From assembly GCF_001027925.1 (NCBI RefSeq), contig NZ_LECT01000003.1, positions 1-64,000 of the forward strand: a stretch of 64,000 nt of DNA, in the 5' to 3' direction. The stretch comes from Rhodopirellula islandica (GTDB taxonomy: Bacteria; Planctomycetota; Planctomycetia; Pirellulales; Pirellulaceae). Every line of letters starts with the position of its first letter. The stretch's first letter is position 1. Below the pieces are notes generated by a model. The model saw only the letters and a program-made list of their open reading frames with translations. It had not been told where the DNA came from and did not search any database. The translations under genes and the position numbers were made by a program. Below are positions 34,541 through 43,621 of this stretch, piece by piece.

Positions 34541-35056
34541 TCAGCAGAGTCCTAGTGAGGGCCACCAGAATCCCCGTTCCACTCCAACGCACGATCTCCT
34601 CGGGCATGACGCGGTAGGTCGGCCGTTGTGGAACAGGTTGTAAGTGGCGACGGAGTCGAGGTCGTGGTAGTAATCCATTGCCCCGCCGATGCAACACAAC
34701 GCCTCATCGTACCCGTGCATCATTGGTGAGAACTTGGCTTCGTACCCAAGATGCCACTTGCCGAATAATGCGGTCTCATAGCCGACGGAGGACAGTCGCT
34801 TCGCCAACGTCGGCCGGTCGGCGGGAAATCCCAGTTCGTTGACCAAGTGCAAGCGAATCGCATCGTCATAACGCCCGTCATTGCCATCGCAACCCAGGTC
34901 TCCATCGCCGAGGTCGTCGGCAAGGATCATCGCAATGTTCGGACGGTCGTTGGAATCGGCTCTCAGCGAAGTGGGAACGCAGGCATGAAAGCACAGAGCA
35001 GCCATCACCCAAACGGTGAGTGGGACGACCCGTGGATGGAGGTGGATGAGAGACAT
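34541..35056 (-). pseudogene. truncated sulfatase
   Basis: The 171-residue frame starts with a signal peptide (about 1-33) and the sulfatase opening RPNIAMILADDLGDGDLGC. It then jumps directly to VNELGFPADRPTLAKRLSSVGYETALFGKWHLG, the region after the active site. The CxPSR formylglycine motif and about 60 residues around it are missing. The frame ends after YYHDLDSVATYNLFHNGRP in a Cys/Arg/Trp-rich tail, where intact enzymes run on for about 300 residues. An internal deletion and a 3' loss have therefore destroyed it. A MITE-like element lies 11 bases upstream of its start. Confidence 0.8.
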
Positions 35057-35066
35057 GTTGGAGCCT

Positions 35067-35197
35067 CTAGTGGTCTGTCAAAGTTAAAAGTTAGGGTTGT
35101 TCGTAGTGGACGAGGCCACGAGTCCTTGGATTTGACGCCAGTTCAGGACTCGTGGCCTCGTCCACTACCCTAAAATTAGGCTTTGACGCACCACTAG
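35067..35197. mobile_element. 131-bp MITE-like palindromic element
   Basis: The ends CTAGTGGT and ACCACTAG are inverted repeats that continue as TGTCAAAG/CTTTGACG and TAGGGT/ACCCTA. The centre is a perfect 22-bp inverted repeat (35104-35125 and 35144-35165) with an 18-base loop. The element has no coding capacity. A partial copy lies at about 977-1080, and a fragment near 12454. The outermost CTAG on both sides may be target-site duplication or part of the terminal repeat. Confidence 0.75.
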
Positions 35198-35233
35198 GGA
35201 GTCAAATCGGTACGCAGGTGTCATCGAGTACCG

Positions 35234-35293
35234 GAGCCGTTTGGCGTTCGCCACGGTTTCCACGCACAACCGGGGCCAACGCCCAAACGGCTC
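35234..35293. repeat. palindrome downstream of sulfatase
   Basis: GAGCCGTTTGGCGTT (from 35234) pairs with AACGCCCAAACGGCTC (to 35293), with one bulge. It lies 28 bases after the sulfatase stop and may act as its terminator. A related half (AACGCCCAAGCGGCTC) occurs near 55953. Confidence 0.6.
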
Positions 35294-35320
35294 ACGAGAT
35301 GGAACCCGAATCGTTCGAGA

Positions 35321-36799
35321 TCACGAACCCGGTTGGACGGATTTGCTCGGCAGCGTTTCCAAGCGTCGAGGCGAAACGTCCGCGGACTTGCCGATCGGGC
35401 GTTGGCCCTGGCCGGGGCGATCTTTGTCACCCAGATCCTGACGAGCTTGTTCGGCCAATGCAGTCAGTTGAGCAACGATCTCAGGACGCGTCTTGGCAAC
35501 GTTGTGCTGGCAAGCAATGTCATCCACCACGTTGAACAACAGCGTTGTTGGTTTTTGCGAAACGTTGAAGTGCGGGTGTCCGGGCGATGCGTCGATCGGC
35601 AGGAACATTTTCCAGGGACCAGAACGGATGGCTTGCAGTTGATCTTGATGGTAGTAGTAGAACGCTTCGTACGGCGTCTTGGCGTTGGGTTCACCAAACA
35701 GCAGCGGAGCGATGTCGTGGCCATCGAGTTTGCGATCCGACGGCAGTTCGCAGTCGGCTAGATTTGCAATCGTAGGCAATAAATCCATCGTGGTTGCCAG
35801 TTCGTCACATTGAGTTCCGGCGGGCACTTTGCCGGGTTGCCAGACGATCGTGGGAACACGAAAGGCACCTTCGCTGGTCGTGTACCCGCGACCGTGAAGC
35901 GGCAAGTTGGAACCTCGGCTCAAGTCATCAGGATCGCGGTTGATCGGGGCGCCGTTGTCGGAGGTCCAAATCACGAAGGTGTTTTCTGCGATGCCCAGTT
36001 CAGCGAGCTGGTCCAGCATCTGACCGATCGACCAATCCAATTCTTCGACCGAATCGCCCCAGGGACCGTTCTGGCTTTTGCCGCGAAAAGCGTCGCTGGA
36101 AAACGGTGTCTTGGTGCTGCCAGGCATCGCTTGTGGAAAGTACAGGAAGAACGGTTCCTCCTTGTGTTCGGCAATCCACTGCATCGCCCGTTCGGTGTAA
36201 CGCTTGGTCAATCCGTCTCGGTTGCACGGGGCTTCGATGACGGTCTCGTTTTCCATGAGAGGCAGAGGTGGCCAGTGTGATCCATCTCGCTGCCAAATTC
36301 GTTCGGTCATGTCGTCGGAGTAAGGCACTCCAAAGAACCAATCAAACCCCTGACGGGTTGGCAGGAATTCCGGTTGATCACCCAGATGCCATTTTCCAAC
36401 CAATGCGGTGGCGTAGTTCTGTTGCTGGAGGATCTCCGCGATCGTGATCTCATCGGGATGCAAGCCATAGGCAGAGACAGGTCGCAGAACCGGACCATCG
36501 CGATCGTTCAAATGCATTCCGACTCGTTGCGCATAGCATCCGGTCATGATGCTGGCACGCGATGGGGTGCAGACGCCAGCCGTGACGCAGAAGTGAGTGA
36601 ACGTTCGCCCTTCCCTTGCCATGCGGTTCAGGTTGGGCGTTCGATGCAACGTCGATCCGAAGGGCTCGATGTCGCCGTAACCGAGGTTGTCACAGTAGAC
36701 GATGATGAAATTCGGTTTGGTTGTTTCGGCTGCCGTTCCGATGCCGAGCAACGGTGACATCGGAAGCAGCGTCATGATCCATCCGACAAGCCAACGCAT
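35321..36799 (-). CDS. exported sulfatase (type I, formylglycine)
   Basis: Predicted product is 492 residues from ATG 36799 (MRWLVGWIMTLLP). A signal peptide ends near residue 24. The catalytic core opens with KPNFIIVYCDNLGYGD (metal-binding Asp37). The maturation motif is Cys77-T-P-S-R81, whose Cys is converted to formylglycine, followed by ASIMTGCYAQRVG. GKWHLG and the metal site WTSDNGAP are present. It hydrolyses sulfate esters, probably on an algal or marine polysaccharide, outside the cytoplasm. The start codon overlaps the stop of the upstream ceramidase-like gene (ATGA), so the two are coupled. The matching anaerobic or aerobic maturase is not in this window. Confidence 0.92.
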   Translation of the reverse strand: MRWLVGWIMTLLPMSPLLGIGTAAETTKPNFIIVYCDNLGYGDIEPFGSTLHRTPNLNRMAREGRTFTHFCVTAGVCTPSRASIMTGCYAQRVGMHLNDRDGPVLRPVSAYGLHPDEITIAEILQQQNYATALVGKWHLGDQPEFLPTRQGFDWFFGVPYSDDMTERIWQRDGSHWPPLPLMENETVIEAPCNRDGLTKRYTERAMQWIAEHKEEPFFLYFPQAMPGSTKTPFSSDAFRGKSQNGPWGDSVEELDWSIGQMLDQLAELGIAENTFVIWTSDNGAPINRDPDDLSRGSNLPLHGRGYTTSEGAFRVPTIVWQPGKVPAGTQCDELATTMDLLPTIANLADCELPSDRKLDGHDIAPLLFGEPNAKTPYEAFYYYHQDQLQAIRSGPWKMFLPIDASPGHPHFNVSQKPTTLLFNVVDDIACQHNVAKTRPEIVAQLTALAEQARQDLGDKDRPGQGQRPIGKSADVSPRRLETLPSKSVQPGS

Positions 36800-38265
36800 C
36801 AGTTGGCCTCTTGTTGATTTTGCAATATCTCCAGCAACGCTGCGACGATTTTGGTGGTTGCTTCCTTCTCGACGTAGTTGGTCCCCAGCCATGTTTCGTA
36901 GCCGCCCAAACGATGTTGCTGCGGAGTCGGCAGGTACCCGAAGGAGCCGTTGGCGAGCTCGATCGTGAAGGTGTCTTGGAAGGGGCTGCGGTCTTTCAGT
37001 TCCAACCCCGTTTCGGTGAACGTTTCAAACGGGATCGCGGCGATTCCCAAATCGCCAATGCGAAGAGCCTGCAGTTGAATCTCCACTTCCTTGGGCCCCG
37101 CCAAAATTTTCGCGATTCGATCGGCATAGATCTCTTCGCGGCGATGGCCGCTTCTCGGATTGTCGTCGTCGACACGTTTGATTTGTTCAAAGTGCGCGAT
37201 CATCTCCTGTGTCGGCTGTCTGGTCTTCAGTGTCAACGTCGTGTGCTCGGCGGAGAGTGGGACCCAGTCATGGAAATCGATCTGCTGATGGGCTTCGACG
37301 ACGCGGTTGGCAACCTTCGCGGCCACCTCCTGCATTTTCTCGTAAGGACCGTACTTTCGCGGCGATTTATCAGCGAAGTTGATGTTGTTCACATCGCCGC
37401 TGGTGCCATTGGAAAGGATGCCGACAAACGGTGGTGACTGTTCGGTTGCATCGAGCTTTTCGGCAATGAACTTGGCGAAGTAGCCGAAGTAATCGGCTGA
37501 GACTTCTCCGGATCGAACGCCGCCGACGTAGTGCAGCGAATAATTTGCCAGCAGGGCGATCGGCCGACCGTCAGGGCTCTGCACTGAGACGAAGCTGATT
37601 TCGGGATCGGTCGGACCCGCGGGGCGATCCAGTTTGGAGCTGCCGCGAGGTGGATTCATCCGGACTTGATCGGTGCCGCCGAATGGGTTGCCCAACAAGC
37701 TGGCGTCGGTGACAAACCAGCGACGGTTGAAGACTTCGGACGGTTCATCCGCGCTTCCCCAACCAATCTTGGCCGGTTCCAGATTCGCCATCGCTCGTCG
37801 GATTCCGTCCGCGATCCGATGGGCAACGAAGGTTTGGTAATCCGTCAGTTTGGTTTCGTTGGCGGTTTTCAGGTCCCCGCGAGCGGTGGTTGCCGAATGG
37901 GTGTGCGTGGATGCCAACAGCATGTTGGAGACTGGCAACCCGGTCGCACCAGACACTTGCTGCTTGGCGAGATCGAAGACTTCCACGGGGATGCCGACAT
38001 TGTCGCAAAGGACGATGGCAAGCTTGGTCGTGCCGTCATCCAACACCAGGCAGCGAGCGTGAAGTTCGTCATGCACATTGGTGGCTGGGATTGGTTTCCA
38101 TCCCCCGACAATCAGCTCACCCAGTGGCGGCGTGATGTTGCTGGTGGCAGCTCCAGCCCGAAAAACCGGTTTGGATTCCTTGGCAGTCAGAATAGGTCCG
38201 CCACGAAATAGAAGACAGGCGATGAATAGTGAGAGAAGGACTTTTTGAGCGGCAGGCCAGAGCAT
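36799..38265 (-). CDS. neutral/alkaline ceramidase-like exported protein
   Basis: Predicted product is 488 residues from ATG 38265 (MLWPAAQKVLLS). A signal peptide covers about 1-27. The neutral/alkaline non-lysosomal ceramidase N-terminal domain is recognised by FRAGAATSNITPPLGE, ARCLVLDDGTTKLAIVLCDN, the zinc-site segment LLASTHTHSA, and later YSLHYVGG and GTSGDVNN. Characterised members hydrolyse the amide of ceramide; most bacterial homologs are untested and may act on other amides or esters. It forms a coupled pair with the sulfatase downstream, suggesting joint breakdown of a sulfated lipid or glycan, which is inference. Confidence 0.85.
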   Translation of the reverse strand: MLWPAAQKVLLSLFIACLLFRGGPILTAKESKPVFRAGAATSNITPPLGELIVGGWKPIPATNVHDELHARCLVLDDGTTKLAIVLCDNVGIPVEVFDLAKQQVSGATGLPVSNMLLASTHTHSATTARGDLKTANETKLTDYQTFVAHRIADGIRRAMANLEPAKIGWGSADEPSEVFNRRWFVTDASLLGNPFGGTDQVRMNPPRGSSKLDRPAGPTDPEISFVSVQSPDGRPIALLANYSLHYVGGVRSGEVSADYFGYFAKFIAEKLDATEQSPPFVGILSNGTSGDVNNINFADKSPRKYGPYEKMQEVAAKVANRVVEAHQQIDFHDWVPLSAEHTTLTLKTRQPTQEMIAHFEQIKRVDDDNPRSGHRREEIYADRIAKILAGPKEVEIQLQALRIGDLGIAAIPFETFTETGLELKDRSPFQDTFTIELANGSFGYLPTPQQHRLGGYETWLGTNYVEKEATTKIVAALLEILQNQQEAN

Positions 38266-38461
38266 GCTTCGATCCTTTCGGTTCAGGGGATGGTGGAAAT
38301 GCAAGGATCAGCGAGGTACCAGTAGTTGTCGTTATAATCGAGTCGAGAGGCGAAAGAAACAAACTGCGTGTGGTGTGATCTTGACTGACCTGAATAGCCC
38401 GACTCAGAGCGGCGACACGAATCCAAGAATAGGCAAGCGATCAAAGACGTCGCTCGCCGGC

Positions 38462-38917
38462 ATGCTGAAGGTCTTTTGTATCGCCAGCATCTTTGCCTGG
38501 TCGTTGTTGGCATTCCCAAGTTTGCTCCCATACGTCATCTGCGGATGGATTATTTGGCATCTCGTTCTTGTTCAACGTGAGCGTCCAGCCTACTTGCCTC
38601 TTGTCGCGGCATCTGTCGTCTTGCTCGTGAAGTTTCTGCCTCGTACCCCGGCTTCGATAGCACTTGGGAGCTTGATGCTGGCTGTGATTGTTTTTCGAAT
38701 GCGTGCGAGCAGAAAGTTACAGCGGCGTTTGGCCGTCGGTACATCGCTCGTCTTGATGAGTCCCTACGCTCCGCCTGGTCGATGGATGCCGGGCTCTCGA
38801 CTCAGCGATGACGGTATCCACAGCAACGCTCGCGGTAGCATGGCGATCGCAAAACAGGTCGCGAATGCGATTCGCCAGATGTACGGTGATTCCATCTTCC
38901 AACCTGGCTACCAGTGA
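38462..38917 (+). pseudogene. probable remnant of a membrane-anchored GDSL/SGNH hydrolase
   Basis: The 151-residue frame from ATG 38462 (open from 38264) has four hydrophobic segments in the first 90 residues, ending RRLAVGTSLVLMSPYAP. It then switches abruptly to SDDGIHSNARGSMAIAKQVANAIRQMYG. This last part looks like the C-terminal Asp-x-x-His block of SGNH hydrolases (D-G-I-H-x-N), but the GDS and GxN blocks are missing. It therefore appears to be an internally deleted gene, or the fusion of two fragments. A short intact membrane protein cannot be excluded. Confidence 0.5.
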
Positions 38918-38976
38918 AGGTGGGTCAGCTAAACTCATTGATGGTTGGTGTCTTCGCCTCGTCCGAGAGAGTCTCG

Positions 38977-39615
38977 ATGAAATTTAATTGCTGCGTTCTG
39001 GTCGGTCTCCTGACGACTTGTTGCTTGATCCATTTGGCTGACCAAGCTATTGCGGGAGAGTTCAATACTGTGCTGGACATTGGCGATCCGGCGCCCGAAT
39101 GGAACGAGTTGCCCAGCACAGATGGAAAGAAGTCATCGCTGACGCAATGGTCCGATTCGAAGGTCGTGGTTCTGGCATTCACTTGCAACAGTTGCCCTTA
39201 CGCGATCGACGCGGAAGAACGCTTGATCGCACTGACCAAGGATTACGCTGAGAGATCGGTCTCGGTGATCGCGGTCAATGTCAACACGATCGAAGAGGAC
39301 GCGATGCCGGCGATGAAGGAGAAAGCGAAAGAAAAGCAGTTCCCGTTCGCTTACCTCTACGACGAATCGCAGCAGATCGCCCGCGATTACGGCGCCAAGT
39401 ACACGCCCCAGTTCTTTGTGCTGGATGCCGATCGGAAGATCGCTTACATGGGCGCGATGGACGACAGTCCCGATGGTCGCAACGTGACTCAGCCCCACCT
39501 CCGCAATGCGATCGATGAAGTCCTGGCTGGCAAGCCAGTGACCGTTTCCGAAACGGTTCCGGTGGGATGCCGAATTCGAATGGAACGACAACGCCGTTCA
39601 CGTCGCGAACGCTGA
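38977..39615 (+). CDS. exported thioredoxin-like (AhpC/TSA/redoxin) protein
   Basis: Predicted product is 212 residues. A signal peptide (about 1-27) ends QAIAGE. The redoxin fold begins IGDPAPEWNELPSTDGKKSSL, with the active-site Cys70-N-S-Cys73 in AFTCNSCPYA and the cis-Pro region KYTPQFFVLDADRKIAYMG. The C-terminus is short and basic (VGCRIRMERQRR). It is probably a periplasmic thiol oxidoreductase or peroxiredoxin-like protein; the partner is unknown. The start at ATG 38977 gives a clean signal peptide, and the frame is open from 38914. It converges on adk. Confidence 0.85.
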   Translation: MKFNCCVLVGLLTTCCLIHLADQAIAGEFNTVLDIGDPAPEWNELPSTDGKKSSLTQWSDSKVVVLAFTCNSCPYAIDAEERLIALTKDYAERSVSVIAVNVNTIEEDAMPAMKEKAKEKQFPFAYLYDESQQIARDYGAKYTPQFFVLDADRKIAYMGAMDDSPDGRNVTQPHLRNAIDEVLAGKPVTVSETVPVGCRIRMERQRRSRRER

Positions 39616-39658
39616 GGAAGCGGCTGTCAATGTTCGCTAGGCCGAGGTGTGGGCCAGG

Positions 39659-40246
39659 TCAATCCTTGGCAGCAGGATCGATTGCCAGTGCGTCGGGGTG
39701 CAAGCGTTCCCAGATCGAAGCGTGGACCAGTGGCTCCGAGACCGATGCATCGATATCACGCACCAGGCCCTGCTGCCGATAGTGATCGAGCAACGGTTCA
39801 GTTCGGGCCTCGTAGATCCGAAACCGCTCTCGGATGCATTCCTCGGCATCGTCGGCCCGCTTCTCTGTTTTGCCCCGTTTCCGGAGACGTTTGATCAGCA
39901 CATCGGCGGACACCTGAAGGTGCAGCACGTGATCGAGCTTGACTGAGTCAGCAATCAGTTGCTGGTCAAAGGCACTGGCCTGGACCTGGGTTCGCGGGAA
40001 ACCATCCAACAGATAACCGGTTTGGCTGTCTGGTTGTGCCAATCGTTTGGCGACCATTTGCAACACGAATTCATCGGGAGCAAAGTGCCCCCGATCGATT
40101 CGGAGATGAATCTGCTCGCCTCGGTCCGGTTCCAAGGCTCTCAGCATTCCACCCGTGCCAATGTGCGGCACGCGGAGGGCTTTGCTCAGCAGTTCACATT
40201 GAGTGCCCTTGCCCGCACCTGGCGGACCGATGAAGACAATTCGCAC
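39659..40246 (-). CDS. adk: adenylate kinase
   Basis: Predicted product is 195 residues starting at GTG 40246 (product MRIVFIGPPGAGKGTQ), 13 bases after the secY stop. The longer frame from 40291 would overlap secY, so it was rejected. The P-loop is GPPGAGKGT; the lid-proximal GYLLDGFPRTQ and RFRIYEARTEPLLDHY are conserved. The protein is of the short-lid type (no Zn Cys4). It interconverts ATP, AMP and ADP. It follows secY, as in many spc operons. Confidence 0.95.
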   Translation of the reverse strand: MRIVFIGPPGAGKGTQCELLSKALRVPHIGTGGMLRALEPDRGEQIHLRIDRGHFAPDEFVLQMVAKRLAQPDSQTGYLLDGFPRTQVQASAFDQQLIADSVKLDHVLHLQVSADVLIKRLRKRGKTEKRADDAEECIRERFRIYEARTEPLLDHYRQQGLVRDIDASVSEPLVHASIWERLHPDALAIDPAAKD

Positions 40247-40259
40247 AACACTGCCTGGA

Positions 40260-41654
40260 TCAAACGACCGGGGATGTGCCGCCGCCGGCACCTTCCAGCA
40301 GTCCGCGATAGTTTCGCATCACAAGGTGACTGTCGATCTTTTGGACCAAGTCAAACGCCACGCTGACGGCAATCAACAGACCCGTGCCGCCGTAGAAACC
40401 GGCGATCGAGTAAGGAACACCCAGCGAACCGTAAACGATCGTTGGAACAATCGCGATCAGACCCAAGAAGGCAGCACCAACATAAGTGATCCGGACCATC
40501 ACCTTTTCAAGGTAATCCGTTGTGCGGCGACCGGGACGATAACCAGGAATGAACGTTCCCGAATCACGCAGGTTGTCGCTCATTTCTTTTGGATTGAACG
40601 TGATGGCTGTCCAGAAGTAGCAGAAGAAGAAGATCAAGCCGACGTACAACAGGTTGAAGAAGTACGAGGTCTGATCGCTCATCGTCAAGCTGATCAGGTT
40701 GAATCCGCGGAACAAAGCACCGTCGGATGCGAACTGGCCAGCCAGGAAGCCGAACAGGACACCCGGGATCATCAGCAGCGAGCTGGCGAAAATGATGGGC
40801 ATCACGCCGGCTTGGTTGATTCGAAGGGGCAAGTGCTGACGGGTGCCACCGTAGACGCGTCGACCGCGAGTGAACTTGGCCGATTGAGTTGGAATCTTGC
40901 GTTGACCCAGCGTGATGAACACCACACCGAAGACGACGACAACAAACAGCACGACCAAGATGATCAGTGTTTCAATTCCGACCTGTCCTTTGGCCAAACC
41001 GGTCAGTTCGGTCTTCATGCCCAGCACCAATTCGTAGAGTGCCTTTGGCATCTGAGCCAAGATACCGGCCATGATCAGCAAGCTGATCCCGTTGCCAATC
41101 CCGTATTCATCGATTTGTTCACCGAGCCACATCAGGAACACGGTTCCCGTGGTCATGACCAAAACGGCAACGATCTGCCAGCCAAAGAACAGCTGTTCGT
41201 TGGCGTTCATGAAGTTCGGGTTGATGCTGCTTTGCCCGTTGGCTCCCGCCATCAGCATGAACTTCAGGTACATGTAACTCTGAACCAGGCAGATCACCAC
41301 GGTCAGGTAACGAGTGTATTCGTTGAGCTTTTTGCGACCTGCTTCGCCTTCCTTCTTCAGTTCTTCCAGCGGTTTGTAAACGCTTCCAAGCAACTGAAAG
41401 ATGATCGACGCGGAGATATACGGCATGATTCCGAGGCCGAAGATCGTCGCTTGACGCAGATCGCTGGCCGCGAAAACACTGACCTTTTCGAAGAAGTCAG
41501 CAGCACCACCACCGGCGCCACTGTCCAAGTTCGTCGCGATCATCGGCAACGGGATGTGGAACCCGATCCGGTAAATGGCAAGCAACCCGATCGTCAACAT
41601 GACCTTCTTGCGAAGCTCAGGGATCGAGAAAATGATTCGCAGCTTTTCAAACAT
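40260..41654 (-). CDS. secY: preprotein translocase subunit SecY
   Basis: Predicted product is 464 residues from ATG 41654 (MFEKLRIIFSIPELRKKV). Ten membrane helices are expected. Recognisable blocks are IYRIGFHIPLP, FGLGIMPYISASIIFQLL, GEQIDEYGIGNGISLLI, LPLRINQAGVMPIIFASSLL and FNPKEMSDNLRDSGTFIPGYRPG. It forms the protein-conducting channel with SecE. The gene sits after rplO (277 bases), with adk following closely. The longer upstream frame from 41726 lacks conservation. Confidence 0.97.
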   Translation of the reverse strand: MFEKLRIIFSIPELRKKVMLTIGLLAIYRIGFHIPLPMIATNLDSGAGGGAADFFEKVSVFAASDLRQATIFGLGIMPYISASIIFQLLGSVYKPLEELKKEGEAGRKKLNEYTRYLTVVICLVQSYMYLKFMLMAGANGQSSINPNFMNANEQLFFGWQIVAVLVMTTGTVFLMWLGEQIDEYGIGNGISLLIMAGILAQMPKALYELVLGMKTELTGLAKGQVGIETLIILVVLFVVVVFGVVFITLGQRKIPTQSAKFTRGRRVYGGTRQHLPLRINQAGVMPIIFASSLLMIPGVLFGFLAGQFASDGALFRGFNLISLTMSDQTSYFFNLLYVGLIFFFCYFWTAITFNPKEMSDNLRDSGTFIPGYRPGRRTTDYLEKVMVRITYVGAAFLGLIAIVPTIVYGSLGVPYSIAGFYGGTGLLIAVSVAFDLVQKIDSHLVMRNYRGLLEGAGGGTSPVV

Positions 41655-41930
41655 CGATCCGTCCGTCGTCGATCGTGCAGGGTGAATTCGTCGCGCCCTA
41701 CCAAGAGAAATGGTAAGCACGCACAATGTGTTTCAGGCAGAGCGAAGAGAAACTCTCATCGCCAAGGCAATCAAACTAGCAACCTAAGACCAATCGCGGA
41801 AGAACGATTGCTAGGAAGCCGAGGGTCGATTGCCAATTCTATGAAAACAGGCCTGACGAGATCGCCAAGGCCTGTTGTTGATTCAGTTGTATGGAGCATC
41901 GCGATGCAAAACGATCGCTGAGTGAGCCAA
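41655..41930 (-). other. rplO-secY spacer
   Basis: 276 bases, unusually long for this pair. No gene is seen. It may carry a separate secY promoter. Confidence 0.4.
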
Positions 41931-42425
41931 TTACTTTTCGCTCTTCAAAGCAGCAACACGTTCGTCTGGCGTGCGTTTCGGAGCCAGTTTGTCCACTGTT
42001 CCGCCGGCAGCCGAGATCTTTTCTTCGGCCGACTTGCTGAATCGGTGAGCTTGGATCGTGAGCTTCTTGGTGATCTCGCCATCGCCGAGAACCTTCAGTT
42101 CGTCAAAGTTGCCTTTGGCGAGGTTCTTTGCCGCGAGGGCTTCCAGTGTGACGGTTTCGCCATCATTGAAAGCTTCGTTCAGCTTGCCAACGTTGACCGC
42201 GAAGATCGTCAATGCCCAGCGGTTGTTGAAACCACGCTTGGGAACGCGGCGGAACATTGGCATCGCTCCACCCTGGAAGTTGGGCTTGCGACTGTAACCG
42301 CTGCGGCTCTTGTGTCCCTTGTGCCCACGACCCGACGTTTTGCCGGTGCCGCTACCAGGACCACGACCGATGCGTTTTCGAGAGCGGTGTTTGGTAATAC
42401 CGCGATGAACGTCGTTGAGTTGCAT
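41931..42425 (-). CDS. rplO: 50S ribosomal protein L15
   Basis: Predicted product is 164 residues, slightly longer than in E. coli (144). The N-terminal RNA-binding part [20 protein letters not shown] continues with [51 protein letters not shown] repeats. It binds 23S rRNA in the large subunit. rpmD (L30), normally between rpsE and rplO, is absent here. Confidence 0.97.
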   Translation of the reverse strand: MQLNDVHRGITKHRSRKRIGRGPGSGTGKTSGRGHKGHKSRSGYSRKPNFQGGAMPMFRRVPKRGFNNRWALTIFAVNVGKLNEAFNDGETVTLEALAAKNLAKGNFDELKVLGDGEITKKLTIQAHRFSKSAEEKISAAGGTVDKLAPKRTPDERVAALKSEK

Positions 42426-42588
42426 AGTAGTGATGGAAAGGCTGGGGGCGGGATACTGAACGGAAGGCGTCAGTCATGCTGCCCGAGTGTTTGAATGAGT
42501 GTCTGTGCCAATGGCGTCCAAGGTCTGTCGCTGCAATGCGAAGTGAACTGATTCAGCCGGTGTTGACGGGAGCAAACTGCCCCCGATG

Positions 42589-43122
42589 TTAGGCTTCGAT
42601 CAGGTCGTCTGGGTTCAGACCACGCAAGGCGGCAATTTGTTCGCGAGTTCGCAACTTGCTCATCGCGTCGAGGGTGGCTTTGACCAAGGTCACTGGATTG
42701 TTGGTTCCATAGGACTTTGTCAAAATGTCGTGGATCCCGCATGCTTCGCAAACCGCACGAACCGCTTGACCAGCGATGATACCCGTACCAGCACCAGCAG
42801 GAATCAAGAGCACACGAGCGGCACCATAACGACCCCAGATTTGGTGAGGAATGCTGCCTTCCACCAAGGGAACGTGAATCATGCTGCGGGAAGCTTGCTT
42901 TTGCGCCTTTTGAACGCTTGGCGGAACTTCGTTGGCCTTGCCGTAGCCCCAGCCAACTTGACCGCTGCCGTTGCCGACAACCACCATCGCAGCAAAGCTG
43001 AAACGACGACCGCCTTTGACGACAGCCGCACAACGTTTGATCTTGACCACTCGGTCCAGCAGACCTGCGTCCAGACCTTGCTCTTCGTTCTTGTTGTTGC
43101 GTTTGTTTCGTGCGTTGCTCAT
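42589..43122 (-). CDS. rpsE: 30S ribosomal protein S5
   Basis: Predicted product is 177 residues with LLDRVVKIKRCAAVVKGGRRF, VGWGYGKANEVPPSVQKA and GTGIIAGQAVRAVCEACGI, all typical S5 blocks involved in decoding accuracy. The 163-base spacer to rplO is where rpmD would be; it contains no L30-like frame. Confidence 0.97.
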   Translation of the reverse strand: MSNARNKRNNKNEEQGLDAGLLDRVVKIKRCAAVVKGGRRFSFAAMVVVGNGSGQVGWGYGKANEVPPSVQKAQKQASRSMIHVPLVEGSIPHQIWGRYGAARVLLIPAGAGTGIIAGQAVRAVCEACGIHDILTKSYGTNNPVTLVKATLDAMSKLRTREQIAALRGLNPDDLIEA

Positions 43123-43169
43123 GGCGGACTATGTTGATTCGTTGCGATGAATGTCGCGGGATGGGAAAA

Positions 43170-43538
43170 TTAAAACTGCAAGCCAGCTTCGCGAGCGGCA
43201 TCTGCGAATGCTTTGACTCGGCCGTGGTATTTGTTGTGACCACGATCCAACTTGACGGCTTTGACACCCGCCTCAGCAGCTTTCTCTGCGACCAGCTTAC
43301 CAATCAAGGCTGCGGCGTCACAGTTGCCACCCGCTTTGACCTGTTCACGGACCGATTTGTCACGTGTGCTCGCACTGAAAATGGTCTTGCCCGCTTGGTC
43401 ATCCACGACCTGGCAAGCAAAGTGCTTCAGCGTGCGCTGAATGCACAAACGTGGCTGGTCGGCGTTGCCTCGCAACTTGTTGCGAACATGGCGCCGGCGA
43501 CGCAGGCGTTTGCTTTGGAGTTTTTTATTCTTGTCCAT
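43170..43538 (-). CDS. rplR: 50S ribosomal protein L18
   Basis: Predicted product is 122 residues from ATG 43538 (MDKNKKLQSKRLRRRRH). It has RLCIQRTLKHFACQVVDD, AALIGKLVAEKAAEAGV and the final KYHGRVKAFADAAREAGLQF. It binds 5S rRNA. The longer frame to 43619 runs into the rplF 3' side and is not conserved. Confidence 0.96.
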   Translation of the reverse strand: MDKNKKLQSKRLRRRRHVRNKLRGNADQPRLCIQRTLKHFACQVVDDQAGKTIFSASTRDKSVREQVKAGGNCDAAALIGKLVAEKAAEAGVKAVKLDRGHNKYHGRVKAFADAAREAGLQF

Positions 43539-43621
43539 AGTGACGACCCACGATGATCGTTGTGAACGGATGAAATGAATGGGAACAGCGGAGCGACGCC
43601 CCGCCAAATGCGACGGCAAAC

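Noticed and set aside
40203..41921. 572-codon open frame on the plus strand
   Set aside because: Antisense to secY. The composition (His/Gln/Asp-rich) is that of a reverse-strand shadow.
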